Below, one piece after another: positions 52,150-60,679 of a stretch of 64,000 nt of DNA (positions are counted from its first letter, which is position 1; each line of letters begins with the position of its first letter). The stretch is from DATJKD01 sp963834855. Its GTDB lineage: Bacteria > Pseudomonadota > Gammaproteobacteria > Steroidobacterales > Steroidobacteraceae. A program made the position numbers and the translations under genes. Under the pieces are notes generated by a model that was not told the origin of the DNA, ran no database searches, and saw nothing but the letters and a program-made list of their open reading frames with translations. The stretch covers positions 45,077 to 109,076 of the forward strand of contig CAWIDH010000013.1 of the NCBI GenBank assembly GCA_963834855.1. The letters run 5' to 3'.

Positions 52150-52680
52150 GTGATCGACGTGAAAACCCATATCCGCGTTAACGACACGACCCACGAACTC
52201 TCGCTGGACTCGCGCCTGACGCTGCTGGACGCGCTTCGCGACGTGCTCGGTCTGACCGGCACGAAGAAGGGGTGCGATCAGGGCGCGTGCGGCGCATGCA
52301 CGGTCATCATCGAAGGCCAGCGTGTCTTGTCCTGTCTGACGCTTGCGGCGGCGTGCGAGGGCCAGCACGTCGTCACCATTGAAGGCCTCGCCAAAGGCGA
52401 TGAGCTTCACCCGATGCAAACCGCCTTCCTGCACTGCGATGGCTTTCAGTGCGGCTACTGCACGCCTGGACAGATCCTCTCGGCCGTCTGCGCCGTTCAG
52501 GAGGTGCACGCGGGCGTGCCGAGTCACGTCACGCGAGACGTTCGACAAACGGTCGACGCCGCGACGCTGACAGACGAGGAGATCCGCGAGCGTATGAGCG
52601 GCAATTTGTGTCGTTGTGGCGCTTACCCGAACATCGTTGCCGCCGTGAGGGAGGTGCTCGCGAACGAGGTGCGGTCATGA
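52150..52680 (+). CDS. Molybdenum hydroxylase small subunit, two [2Fe-2S] clusters (PaoA/YagT-like)
   Basis: This 176-aa subunit passes electrons in an aldehyde/xanthine-oxidase-type enzyme. The first cluster is held by the Cys of KKGCDQGACGACTVI and a later LSC. The second is held by FQCGYCTPGQI and SGNLCRCGAYPNIV. No Tat signal is visible, unlike E. coli PaoA, so the enzyme may be cytoplasmic. Start is GTG at 52150, or GTG at 52159, which has AGG closer by. The stop overlaps the FAD-subunit start (ATGA). Confidence 0.92.
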   Translation: MIDVKTHIRVNDTTHELSLDSRLTLLDALRDVLGLTGTKKGCDQGACGACTVIIEGQRVLSCLTLAAACEGQHVVTIEGLAKGDELHPMQTAFLHCDGFQCGYCTPGQILSAVCAVQEVHAGVPSHVTRDVRQTVDAATLTDEEIRERMSGNLCRCGAYPNIVAAVREVLANEVRS

Positions 52681-53666
52681 AGGCCTTCGCCTATGAACGG
52701 TTGGCTCGCGCGACGGATGCGGCGAGCGCCGTGGCCGCCCGCCCTGGCGCGATGTTCCTGGCTGGTGGAACGACACTTGTCGATCTGATGAAGATCGATG
52801 TGCTTACGCCAGACACCGTTGTCGATGTCCGGCCGCTCGGGCTGTCGAGCATCGACGTGTCGGATGACGCGATCGCTGTCGGCGCGGCCGTCACCAACAG
52901 TCAGCTGGCGTGGCACCCTGTCGTGCGCGATCGCTTCCCGGTGCTGTCGGAAGCGATCCTCTCGGGCGCCACCACACAGATCCGCAACATGGCGACGGTC
53001 GCCGGCAACATCCTGCAGCGGACCCGATGCCCCTATTTCAGAGATGTTCACGCGTCATGCAACCGCAGACAGCCGGGCTCCGGCTGTGATGCGCTGGAGG
53101 GCTTCAACCGCGGACACGCCGTGCTGGGCGTCAGTGAACACTGCATTGCCACGCATCCATCCGACATGTGCGTGGCGATGATCGTCCTCGATGCCGACGT
53201 TCACACGGTGCGGGCCGATGGCACCACGCGTTCGATTCCGTTTGGCGAGTTCCACCGTGCCCCTGGCGACACGCCGCACGTCGAAGTCGCGCTGGAGTAC
53301 GGCGAGCTGATCACCCACATCGTCATTTCAAACCTGCCGGCGGCACGGCGCTCGCACTATCTCAAGGTCAGGGACCGGGCGAGCTACGAGTTCGCGCTGG
53401 CGTCAGCGGCCGTCGTCCTCGATCTCGATGGCGACACCATTCGAGCAGCGAGGCTGGGGTTGGGCGGGATCGCGACCAAGCCATGGCGCGCAACCGAGGC
53501 CGAGCGGAGCTTGACCGGCCGCAAGGCGAGTGACGCCACGTTTCGCGACGCAGCCGAGATCGCCCTGGTCGGAGCCGTCGCGCGAGAGCACAACCACTTC
53601 AAGATCGAATTGGCGAAACGCACCATCGTGCGCGCGTTTGCCTCCGCGAGAGATGCGGAGCCATGA
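52677..53666 (+). CDS. Molybdenum hydroxylase FAD subunit with extra [4Fe-4S] motif (PaoB/YagS-like)
   Basis: This 329-aa FAD-binding subunit has FLAGGTTLVDLMKIDVL and AVTNSQLAW for FAD binding, and IRNMATVAGNILQRTRCPYF. The four Cys in TRCPYFRD, ASCNRRQPGSGC and SEHCIATHPSDM are the PaoB-type insertion that binds a [4Fe-4S] cluster. This places the enzyme in the PaoABC group rather than classic xanthine dehydrogenase. Overlapping starts and stops with both neighbours show a single operon. Confidence 0.92.
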   Translation: MKAFAYERLARATDAASAVAARPGAMFLAGGTTLVDLMKIDVLTPDTVVDVRPLGLSSIDVSDDAIAVGAAVTNSQLAWHPVVRDRFPVLSEAILSGATTQIRNMATVAGNILQRTRCPYFRDVHASCNRRQPGSGCDALEGFNRGHAVLGVSEHCIATHPSDMCVAMIVLDADVHTVRADGTTRSIPFGEFHRAPGDTPHVEVALEYGELITHIVISNLPAARRSHYLKVRDRASYEFALASAAVVLDLDGDTIRAARLGLGGIATKPWRATEAERSLTGRKASDATFRDAAEIALVGAVAREHNHFKIELAKRTIVRAFASARDAEP

Positions 53667-55948
53667 GTACAGCGACCATTGCTGACGTAGTCGGCACCGC
53701 GCGAGATCGCGTGGACGGGCGGCTCAAGGTGATGGGTGCCGCGACCTACCCGATCGACGTCACCCTTCCCGGGATGGCCCACGCGGTCCTGGTGCAAAGC
53801 ACGGTGACGAGCGGGCGAATTCGTCACATCGCGGTGGATGCCGCCGAGCGGGCGCCTGGCGTGCTGGCCGTCGTTACGCACGTCAATGCGCCGGCGCTGG
53901 CGCGTGGGCCCATCACCTGGTCCGGTCCTTCGCCGCTGCCGCCGCTCCAGAACGATGTCGTTCTGCACTACGGCCAGCACGTGGCAATGGTCGTCGCGGA
54001 CACGAGGGAACAGGCGCAGGCGGCGGCCGCGCTGATCGAGGTCACGTACCACCCTGACACGCCGGTCCTCGCCTACGACGATCCCCGAGCCTCGCGGGTG
54101 TCCCATCCATGGACGCCCGATCACGTGCGTGGGGACCTAGCGCGGGCCCTCGCGGCAGCCGACGTGCAGGTCAACCAGACCTACACCACGGCGGCGAACA
54201 CGAACAATCCGATCGGCTTGTTTGCCACCGTTGCGGTCTGGAATGGCGATGCGCTGACCGTCCATGACACGACCCAGTGGCCGCATAATGTGCGCGACAC
54301 GCTGGCAGTTGCGTTCGGCGTCGATCCCGCCGGCGTCCGCGTGCTGGCACCTTTCGTCGGCGGCGCGTTCGGCGCCGGGCTGCGCGTCTGGCCGCATGTG
54401 CCACTCGCGGCTCTCGGCGCGCGGATCACGAAGCGGCCTGTGAAGGTCGTGCTGACGCGCGCCCAGATGTTCACCTCGGTCGGTCATCGGCCCAACAGCA
54501 TTCAGCAGCTTTCGCTCGGAGCGAGTCGAGACGGACAGCTCACCGCCATTGAACATGTCTCGACATCGCCGATCGGCATGTCGGACGAGCTGATCAATCT
54601 GATTACGCCGGGGACCATCGACGCATACGCGTGCCCCAATGTATCCACGCGAGCGACTCAGGTTCGCCAGAGCATTCCGACACCGGGCTGGATGCGTGCA
54701 CCTGGGGAAGCCGAGGGCTCATTCGCGCTGGAGTCTGCCATCGACGAGCTCTCGTATGCCGTGGGAATCGACCCGATCGAGCTGCGAGTAAAGAATCACG
54801 CGCACGTGCATCCGGTAAGTAACCTGCCATGGTCGAGCAATGCGCTGCTCGACTGCTATCGACAGGGTGCCGAGCGCTTCGGCTGGGCGGCCCGCAATCC
54901 AAAGCCCCGGTCGATGCGGAACGGGGGGCAGCTGGTCGGATACGGCATGGCACGAGCGACACTGTTCGCGTATCAGCCCCCATGCAGCGCCATCGCATCG
55001 ATACGGCGGGATGGAACCGTCTTCGTCCGCAGCGGCGCGACCGATATCGGGTGCGGCACCTACACCGTGATGACGATGCTCGCCGCGGATTGTCTTGGCG
55101 TGCCCATCGAGCGCGTGCGGTTCGGTCTGGGTGACAGCGCCATGCCGACGGCGCCGCAGCAAGGTGGATCCGGCCTGACGGGCGCACTCGGCAACGCCGT
55201 CCAGGCGGCCTGTCTCGATCTCGTCCGCGCATTCGTGAATCGCGTCAGCGATGACGAGGTGTCTCCGGTCAGGGGATGTCGATTGGAGACCGTCACGGTT
55301 CGCGATGGAGGCATCCAGATCACTGACGATCCGGCGCGCTTCGAAACATATGCGGACATCCTCACGCGGCACGGTCTGGACGAGATCACCATTGAAGCGG
55401 AGAGCGCCCCGCCGGGTGAGACCTCGTCGGCTACGATGGTTCCCCGCGCGGGCCGCTTCGTCCCCTTCACGACCCCGTCAACGGGCGACCGCGCGCACGC
55501 CGGTGCATTTGCCGCGCACTTCGTCGAGGTTCACGTCGATCCGGATCTCGGAACGATCCGCGTCGCTCGAGTCGTGTCGGCCGTCGATGGCGGCAGGATT
55601 CTCAACCCGAAGACGGCCCGCAGTCAGATCATCGGCGGCATCGCCGGCGGAATCGGCATGGCTCTGCTGGAGGAAACCGTGTCGGACCGTACCGGCCGTG
55701 TGGTGACAACGTCGCTGGCCGACTATGTCGTGGCGGCGAACGCGGACGTGCGCGATATCGACGTGCTGTTCGTGGGACAACCCGATTCCATGACCCCGCT
55801 CGGAACAAAGGGCGTCGGCGAGCTATCCATCACCGGGATGGGGGCTGCGATCGCCAATGCGGTCTATCACGCGACCGGCACGCGGGTCCGCTCGTTGCCG
55901 ATCTCTATCGAAAAGGTGCTCGGACACGAGTCCGCGAGCCTGCAGTAG
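53663..55948 (+). CDS. Molybdenum hydroxylase catalytic subunit (PaoC/YagR-like aldehyde oxidoreductase)
   Basis: This 761-aa molybdopterin-cytosine-dinucleotide subunit has the N-terminal RVDGRLKVMGAATYPIDV, VGGAFGAGLRVWPHVPLAAL and MRAPGEAEGSFALESAIDEL. The cofactor loop reads GATDIGCGTYTVMTM, and the catalytic glutamate is in GTKGVGELSITGMGAAIANA near the C-terminus. It oxidises aldehydes (aromatic in E. coli PaoABC) to acids. No XdhC/PaoD-type maturation gene is in the window, so one must be elsewhere. The start overlaps the FAD-subunit stop by 4 bp. Confidence 0.93.
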   Translation: MSTATIADVVGTARDRVDGRLKVMGAATYPIDVTLPGMAHAVLVQSTVTSGRIRHIAVDAAERAPGVLAVVTHVNAPALARGPITWSGPSPLPPLQNDVVLHYGQHVAMVVADTREQAQAAAALIEVTYHPDTPVLAYDDPRASRVSHPWTPDHVRGDLARALAAADVQVNQTYTTAANTNNPIGLFATVAVWNGDALTVHDTTQWPHNVRDTLAVAFGVDPAGVRVLAPFVGGAFGAGLRVWPHVPLAALGARITKRPVKVVLTRAQMFTSVGHRPNSIQQLSLGASRDGQLTAIEHVSTSPIGMSDELINLITPGTIDAYACPNVSTRATQVRQSIPTPGWMRAPGEAEGSFALESAIDELSYAVGIDPIELRVKNHAHVHPVSNLPWSSNALLDCYRQGAERFGWAARNPKPRSMRNGGQLVGYGMARATLFAYQPPCSAIASIRRDGTVFVRSGATDIGCGTYTVMTMLAADCLGVPIERVRFGLGDSAMPTAPQQGGSGLTGALGNAVQAACLDLVRAFVNRVSDDEVSPVRGCRLETVTVRDGGIQITDDPARFETYADILTRHGLDEITIEAESAPPGETSSATMVPRAGRFVPFTTPSTGDRAHAGAFAAHFVEVHVDPDLGTIRVARVVSAVDGGRILNPKTARSQIIGGIAGGIGMALLEETVSDRTGRVVTTSLADYVVAANADVRDIDVLFVGQPDSMTPLGTKGVGELSITGMGAAIANAVYHATGTRVRSLPISIEKVLGHESASLQ

Positions 55949-56043
55949 CCCAGTGGGCTCCGAGCAAACCTGCTACATGCGGTACGCACGATCTTGAGTC
56001 TGGCTGCGTTGATGATCATGGTTTCGCATCTGATTGGGCGACA

Positions 56044-56161
56044 CTAACCGTCGGGCCGACTCTTCGCCTGCTCCGGTATCGGAAAATGAAGGCTGATACG
56101 GACGAGCGACGCTGGGCTCTGGGCCAACGCGTTCGTTGCGAGCAGCATCGTTCCAGCCGCC
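56044..56161 (-). pseudogene. Inverted fragment of a DUF6130-like signal-peptide region
   Basis: Read on the minus strand this gives MLLATNALAQSPASLVR followed by unrelated residues and a stop at 56044. Bases 56099-56161 are a diverged inverted copy of 56715-56778 in the DUF6130 gene downstream (LLATSALAQSAGSLVV). It is a leftover signal peptide, not a gene. Confidence 0.55.
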
Positions 56162-56217
56162 CTGCCTCGTGTGATGGATGAATGCGTCGTGACCGCGCCG
56201 GACGTACCATCGTAACA

Positions 56218-56304
56218 ATGGCGCAGGACTGCATGGTCTTCATCGTTGACGACGACCGCCGGATCCGCGAGTCGCTCATCGAGCTCCTGTCCAGTTTCGA
56301 TATG
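56218..56304 (+). pseudogene. Response-regulator receiver remnant (FixJ-like N-terminus)
   Basis: MAQDCMVFIVDDDRRIRESL, then IELLSSFDM, is the first strand, acidic pocket and first helix of a receiver domain. It breaks off after 29 residues; the phosphorylated Asp and the output domain are missing. It is joined directly to a peroxidase-like tail in another frame. Confidence 0.65.
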
Positions 56305-56488
56305 CGGGATCGGCGGCGAGCGCGACCCGATCATCGGGCGTCAGGACGAAGAAGCCGTATTCACCATTCCGAGGGAGCCGGTCAGGCGCCGCGTCCACGG
56401 GATCGAGACGTTCAATGTCCTCCGGGGCGGCGAGTACTTCTTCATGCCGAGCCTGTCCGCCCTGAGATGGTTGGGCGAGCTGGAGTGA
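56303..56488 (+). pseudogene. C-terminal remnant, probably of a Dyp-type peroxidase-like protein
   Basis: The frame gives DPIIGRQDEEAVFTIPREPV, RRRVHGIETFNVLRGGEYFF and MPSLSALRWLGELE to a stop at 56488. It reads like the end of a Dyp-type peroxidase, from memory of RGGEYFFxPSxxALRxL endings. The rest of that gene is absent. The junction with the receiver fragment at about 56303 marks an old recombination. The 195 bp to the next start holds no gene. Confidence 0.35.
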
Positions 56489-56683
56489 CTTCCATCGTTC
56501 CAGACATCGTTCCAGACGAGGAGTAAGGCCATGAATCACGGACAGTTCTACAAGGCCGAGGAGGTGGTTGCGGCCGTCCTCACCCCCACGAGAATCGGTG
56601 CCGAATGTCGACTTCTAATCGCGCCTGCATTGCCTCTGGTTCGTTGGTGCCGCGTTCCGCGTACCAAGTCCGAGGGAGCAAAG

Positions 56684-57112
56684 ATGAACATCTTCGCCAA
56701 GACACTTGCCGCCATTGCGGCTGGCGGGCTGCTCGCAACGAGCGCGCTAGCCCAGAGCGCGGGGTCGCTCGTCGTGCCCGTCGAGAAAGAGCCCGCGCCC
56801 AGGTTGTTCGTGGAGCCACCACTCCCCGGTCCGCTCGTCAACGGTCTCGCCTTCATCCCGTACCGGGTGGAGAACCTGCGCATCCTGCCCATCGGCGGGC
56901 CTGCCGCAAAAGACGTGTCCCCTCGCGTCGGTCATCTGCACATTACCGTGGACGACCTGCCGTGGGCGTGGGCGGATTATGGCCAAAGCGACACCATCAT
57001 CCTCATTAACCTGCCGCGCGGCGAGCACAAGGTGCTCATCGAGGCGGTGGATCCCGAAGGCGGCGTCCTTACGTCAAAGACCGTGACGTTCCAATCGCCG
57101 GGTAAGAAATGA
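56684..57112 (+). CDS. Exported DUF6130-like protein
   Basis: This 142-aa protein has a Sec signal peptide (IFAKTLAAIAAGGLLATSAL, ending ALAQ) and a small beta-sandwich. SPRVGHLHITVDDLPWAWAD and LPRGEHKVLIEAVDPEGGVL are the DUF6130 pattern, with a His-x-His that may bind metal. I start at the ATG at 56684, which has GAGGGAGC upstream. It is followed within 26 bp by the cytochrome P460 gene and is probably co-transcribed with it. Confidence 0.8.
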   Translation: MNIFAKTLAAIAAGGLLATSALAQSAGSLVVPVEKEPAPRLFVEPPLPGPLVNGLAFIPYRVENLRILPIGGPAAKDVSPRVGHLHITVDDLPWAWADYGQSDTIILINLPRGEHKVLIEAVDPEGGVLTSKTVTFQSPGKK

Positions 57113-57138
57113 GCTCCTCCAATCACGAGGGTCAAATC

Positions 57139-57675
57139 ATGAAGCGCAATAGCAAGCTCACGATTGCAATAAGCACGACAGTGTTCGCCGCCCTGGGCGC
57201 CACGGCCGTTTACGCGCAGGACAAGTACTCGCTGAAATCGCCGAGCGGAATCGCGTTCTCCGACTTCAAGGGATACGAGGACTGGGCGGTGGTGTCTTCC
57301 GCCCGGACCGACGAAGTGCTCAAGGTGATCGTCGCCAATCCGACCATGATCGAGGCGTACAAGGCCGGCGTGCCGGGCAACGGCCAGCCTTTCCCGGATG
57401 GCTCCAAGATCGTGAAGCTCCAGTGGAAGCCGAAGAAGAGTACGGAGGCCCCCTTCGTCGTGGATGTGCCAGACGTCTTCACGCAGGCTTTCGTGATCGA
57501 AAAGGACAGCAAGAGCTTTCCAAAAAGCGGCGGATGGGGATACGCGCTGTTCAACTACGAACCCGCATCCGACAAGTTCACGGTCGATCCCACCGGCGTC
57601 TCAGACTGCGGACACGCGTGCCATACGGCCGTGAAGTCGAAGGATTACATCTTCCACCCGTACCAGAAGCGATGA
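57139..57675 (+). CDS. Periplasmic cytochrome P460 family protein
   Basis: This 178-aa protein has a signal peptide (AISTTVFAALGATAVYAQ). It carries IAFSDFKGYEDWAVVSSART and ILKVIVANP-like segments, GWGYALFNYEPASDKFTVDP and a C-terminal heme motif CGHACHTAVKSKDYIFHPY. P460 cytochromes oxidise hydroxylamine or detoxify nitric oxide, but many exported members with this architecture are of unknown role. The classic heme-linking lysine cannot be placed by eye. The ATG at 57139 is preferred over an upstream ATG at 57109 because the signal peptide starts there. Confidence 0.85.
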   Translation: MKRNSKLTIAISTTVFAALGATAVYAQDKYSLKSPSGIAFSDFKGYEDWAVVSSARTDEVLKVIVANPTMIEAYKAGVPGNGQPFPDGSKIVKLQWKPKKSTEAPFVVDVPDVFTQAFVIEKDSKSFPKSGGWGYALFNYEPASDKFTVDPTGVSDCGHACHTAVKSKDYIFHPYQKR

Positions 57676-57692
57676 CGCCCGGAGGCGACGGC

Positions 57693-58352
57693 ATGCGCGA
57701 GGTAATCAACCATGACCGTCGTCATTTCCTTGGTACCGTCGCCATGACTATCACCACCGCGCAGCTCAGTACGACGACAGCTCGTGCCGAGACCAACGGA
57801 AGCAAGCTGGCGCATCTGCCCTCGGTAAAACCGGGGACCAATGTATCGTTCGCGTCGCTGAAGCAAATCGACACCGGGGTCTTGAACGCGGGATACGCCG
57901 AAGCGGGACCGATCGACGGTCCTCCAGTCGTCCTTCTGCACGGCTGGCCCTACGACATTCATACCTACGTCGACGTAGCCCCCGTGTTGGCGTCGGCCGG
58001 CTATCGGGTCGTCGTCCCGTATCTTCGGGGCTATGGCACGACGCGCTTTGTTTCAGCTGAGACGCTTCGGAATGGCGAGCAAGCGGCGCTCGCTCTCGAT
58101 GTCATCGCCTTGATGGATGCTCTCCAGATTGAGAAGGCGATTGTCGCCGGTTGTGATTGGGGTGCCCGAACGGCCGACATCATTGCAGCGCTCTGGCCCG
58201 AACGTTGCAAGGCTCTCGTCGCGGTGAGCGGGTATCTGATCGGCAGCCAGGCACTGGGTAAGGTTGTGATTCACACGCGCGAGCGTGAGGCTGGCGACGG
58301 CGCCCCAAGCCTTCGTCCAAGCCGTCATGGACGTCGACAATTACTGACGTAA
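57693..58352 (+). pseudogene. Tat-exported alpha/beta hydrolase with a central deletion
   Basis: The first about 190 residues are intact. They include a Tat signal (DRRHFLGTVAMTITTAQ), VVLLHGWPYDIHTYVDVAPV with the oxyanion HGWP, VVPYLRGYGTTRF and the nucleophile segment IVAGCDWGARTADIIAALWP, in which D is the nucleophile. After VSGYLIGSQALGK the sequence becomes unrelated, while the usual family ending (APQAFVQAVMDVDNY, stop at about 58347) appears in another frame. About 100 residues with the cap and the rest of the catalytic triad are missing. GGAGG precedes the ATG at 57693, so a truncated exported product may still be made. Confidence 0.75.
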
Positions 58353-58362
58353 GGAGATCGAC

Positions 58363-59019
58363 ATGAGCAGTACTCAGGTGCGCAGCGAAACTGTAATTAA
58401 GACCCCGAGCGCGCGAAATGTCCACATGAGGCTCGAGGTCGTCGGGATTCCTGTTTCGGACGTCGATCGCGCCAAGCGCTTTTACGGCGGCTTGGGTTGG
58501 AGACTCGACGCCGACTTCGTCATCGGCGACGAATTTCGGGTCGTACAGTTCACGCCTCCAGGCTCGCCATGCTCCATCCACTTCGGCACGGGGGTCACGG
58601 CGGCCGTGCCGGGCTCGGCACAGGGACTCTTTCTCGTCGTGTCTGACATCGAGGCAGCTCGCGCCGAGCTCGTCGATCGCGGTGTCGAGGTGAGCGAGGT
58701 GTTCCACCGTGCCGGTCCAGGAAAGCCGCCTCTTAGCGGTCCGGATCCGGGCCGACGCAGTTACGCCTCGTACGCCTCGTTTAGCGATCCGGACGGCAAC
58801 AGATGGCTGTTGCAGGAGATCACCGTGCGATTGCCCGGACGCGTGGACGCGGACGACACGACATTCACGTCGTCTGCTGAGCTCGCGTCCGCGCTCCGAC
58901 GTGCGGCAGCTGCGCACGGCGAGCACGAGAAGCGGACCGGCCAGCACGATGCGGATTGGCCAGACTGGTACGCCGAATACATCGTCCGGGAGCAGGCCGG
59001 CAAGCCGCTGCCGACATGA
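58363..59019 (+). CDS. VOC-superfamily (glyoxalase/dioxygenase fold) protein
   Basis: In this 218-aa protein the N-terminal VOC module reads MRLEVVGIPVSDVDRAKRFY, then GDEFRVVQFTPPGSPCSIHF and FLVVSDIEAARAELVDRGVE, ending SFSDPDGNRWLLQEITVRLP. A C-terminal tail (SALRRAAAAHGEHEKRTGQH) is helical and typical of a subset also carrying EHEKRTG. Metal-binding residues would be the His/Glu at VGIPV and LLQEI, but the first position is not His, so enzymatic activity is unsure. It stands 10 bp after the broken hydrolase. Confidence 0.85.
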   Translation: MSSTQVRSETVIKTPSARNVHMRLEVVGIPVSDVDRAKRFYGGLGWRLDADFVIGDEFRVVQFTPPGSPCSIHFGTGVTAAVPGSAQGLFLVVSDIEAARAELVDRGVEVSEVFHRAGPGKPPLSGPDPGRRSYASYASFSDPDGNRWLLQEITVRLPGRVDADDTTFTSSAELASALRRAAAAHGEHEKRTGQHDADWPDWYAEYIVREQAGKPLPT

Positions 59020-59110
59020 GCCAGCGACTACGACGTCATCGTCATCGGGGGCCGCTCGCCGGGTGAGCACTGCGCCGGCGCGCTCGCAGAGGGCGGGCTG
59101 CGCGTCGCGC
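59016..59110 (+). pseudogene. N-terminal remnant of a pyridine-nucleotide-disulphide oxidoreductase
   Basis: SDYDVIVIGGRSPGEHCAGA, then LAEGGLRVA, is the FAD-binding start of a dihydrolipoamide-dehydrogenase-like flavoprotein. The ATG at 59016 overlaps the VOC stop but a small indel separates it from this frame. Homology ends at about 59110, exactly where the IS3 transposase fragment begins on the other strand. Confidence 0.65.
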
Positions 59111-59277
59111 CCCTCGCGCACCAGCTTGCGCCAGCGCGAGAGCATGAACGGATGAATCTCGAGCGCTTACGCGACATCCTGCACGCGCACGCCGTCGATC
59201 TGACTGAGCTTCACCGCCTTGAGCTTGAACTCCGCGGTGTAGCGCGAGACCTTTCTCGGACCCCTGATTCTGGCCAT
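59110..59277 (-). mobile_element. IS3-family transposase OrfA fragment with an internal stop
   Basis: The ATG at 59277 has a strong GAAGGAGG site and begins MARIRGPRKVSRYTAEFKLK, then AVKLSQIDGVRVQDVA, then a TAA (59167-59169), then ALEIHPFMLSRWRKLVREG in the same frame. This is the helix-turn-helix OrfA of an IS3-group element. It is truncated at about 59110 against a flavoprotein fragment, and OrfB is absent. The element's outer end may lie near 59300-59327, but I cannot confirm a terminal repeat. Confidence 0.75.
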
Positions 59278-59355
59278 CCGAACCTCCTTCGGTAGTTAGG
59301 CCAGAGTGTCAACTTTATCGGGTCAAGTTCTCGGGTCGGCTGCATGCGTTAGGCC

Positions 59356-59496
59356 TCAGTCCCGTAGCGAAGCAGCACTGCGCCTGATCGAAAGGGCGTC
59401 AAGCGCGTAACGATGATGGTCCTCATCGGCCACGGCATCGGCATGGTCACATGACCCGCTTACCGTGATGTTGATGGAGTGGATGACGTGCGCCAT
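59356..59496 (-). pseudogene. N-terminal remnant of a DHFR/RibD-like family protein
   Basis: A 46-codon frame begins MAHVIHSINITVSGSCDHAD, then AVADEDHHRYAL, the start of the dihydrofolate-reductase-family proteins related to RibD. It loses homology and stops at 59356; a shifted frame briefly continues as GAVLLRYGT. AGGGG precedes the ATG at 59496. The remaining about 140 residues are missing. Confidence 0.5.
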
Positions 59497-59561
59497 GGAA
59501 TGCCCCTGAGACCTAACGGCCCGTCGACCCCCGCCGTATCACGGTCTGCTCCAATGCGTAG

Positions 59562-59951
59562 CTACGCGGCATTCCCCAAATACGTGGCGATCTGCCAAGT
59601 ATTGCCCCACTTGTCCTTAACCATGCCCCGACGATCTCCATACGGGACGTTTGATGGCTTCTCGAGTGACCGGGCGCCGGCGTCTAGAGCGCGCTGGTAG
59701 GTACCGTCCGTGTCGCCAACGTATACGTAGAGGAAGGCGGGTGCCGGGTCGCGCATGTCAGCGGCGCTGATCATGATCTGGGAATCGCCGATCCTCAGCA
59801 CGGTCGGCCTGTCTGGCCGATACTCCCCTGTCGCGCCGAATACATACCTAATGAACTCGACGAGCTGTTGGGGCTCCCGGACTACCAGCCGTGGCGTCAC
59901 CGTGTGCCAGCCATCGGGGATGGAACGGGAACGGTCGATAGAATCGGTCAT
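59562..59951 (-). CDS. VOC-family (PhnB-like) protein
   Basis: This 129-aa protein has WHTVTPRLVVREPQQLVEFI, YVFGATGEYRPDRPTVLRIG, IMISAADMRDPAPAFLYVYV and the closing YGDRRGMVKDKWGNTWQIAT, the pattern of PhnB-like glyoxalase-fold proteins often found with SRPBCC proteins. The ATG at 59951 has TGGAGAC upstream. The SRPBCC gene ends 56 bp upstream on the same strand. Ligand unknown. Confidence 0.87.
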   Translation of the reverse strand: MTDSIDRSRSIPDGWHTVTPRLVVREPQQLVEFIRYVFGATGEYRPDRPTVLRIGDSQIMISAADMRDPAPAFLYVYVGDTDGTYQRALDAGARSLEKPSNVPYGDRRGMVKDKWGNTWQIATYLGNAA

Positions 59952-60006
59952 TGCGTCTCCAGGGACACGCACACGGTAACCCGTGCGGCGTCGAGCATGG
60001 ATGTGG

Positions 60007-60426
60007 TCACCGGGCGGTTGCCTTCGCTTCAACATGTCTGGCGAAGTTGTTCAGGATAGCCTGCCAGCCCTGGCGCTGGACTTCCGGTTCGTTTTCGGAC
60101 TCCGCCTCAAAGGTCTCCCTTACAAGGACTCCGTCCGCGGCGTGCGTGAACTGAACCTCAACATCCCGACCGTCGCCTAACCTGTATTCGATCAGCTCTT
60201 GGGGCACAATTCGCGTGTACCTTGCCTCAAAGTCGAATCCCTCGCTTCCGTCTTTTGCTTCCATCCGCGATGAGAACGTGCCGCCTTCGCGCAAATCGAC
60301 GGCGCTCCTGGTCGTGTGCCAGTCGTCCGAGGCGGTGTTCCATTGCTTGATGTCCTCCGGGTTGTTCCAGGCACGCCAGATGGCGTTCAAATCGGCCTTC
60401 ACGACGGTCTCTACGGTGATTTTCAC
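60007..60426 (-). CDS. SRPBCC/AHSA1-family protein
   Basis: This 139-aa START-like fold protein has the N-terminal VETVVKADLNAIWRAWNNPE, then IKQWNTASDDWHTTRSAVDL, GGTFSSRMEAKDGSEGFDFE and the final helix QGWQAILNNFARHVEA. It is typical of the activator-of-Hsp90-homology-like proteins that bind hydrophobic ligands. It is followed by the VOC gene, a common pairing in small stress modules. Confidence 0.9.
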   Translation of the reverse strand: MKITVETVVKADLNAIWRAWNNPEDIKQWNTASDDWHTTRSAVDLREGGTFSSRMEAKDGSEGFDFEARYTRIVPQELIEYRLGDGRDVEVQFTHAADGVLVRETFEAESENEPEVQRQGWQAILNNFARHVEAKATAR

Positions 60427-60679
60427 GGGTCGACCTCCTTGATCACTCTGGGTTCATACCTCTACGTCGAATGATGACGATCGAAATCGACATCCACTGT
60501 GGACTACCCGAGCCGGCCGCTTAGCAAAAAACAATGGTGACGGCAAGGGACCCACCGTGTAAACGCCCCCCGATTGACGGGCATCGATCGCCGGCGAGAG
60601 CCCGCGTTCGTTCAATCGTCATGCTCTCGGTACAATATTGGTCGAGAGCGCAATGAAGTGCGCAATGAGGTTCTTAACT

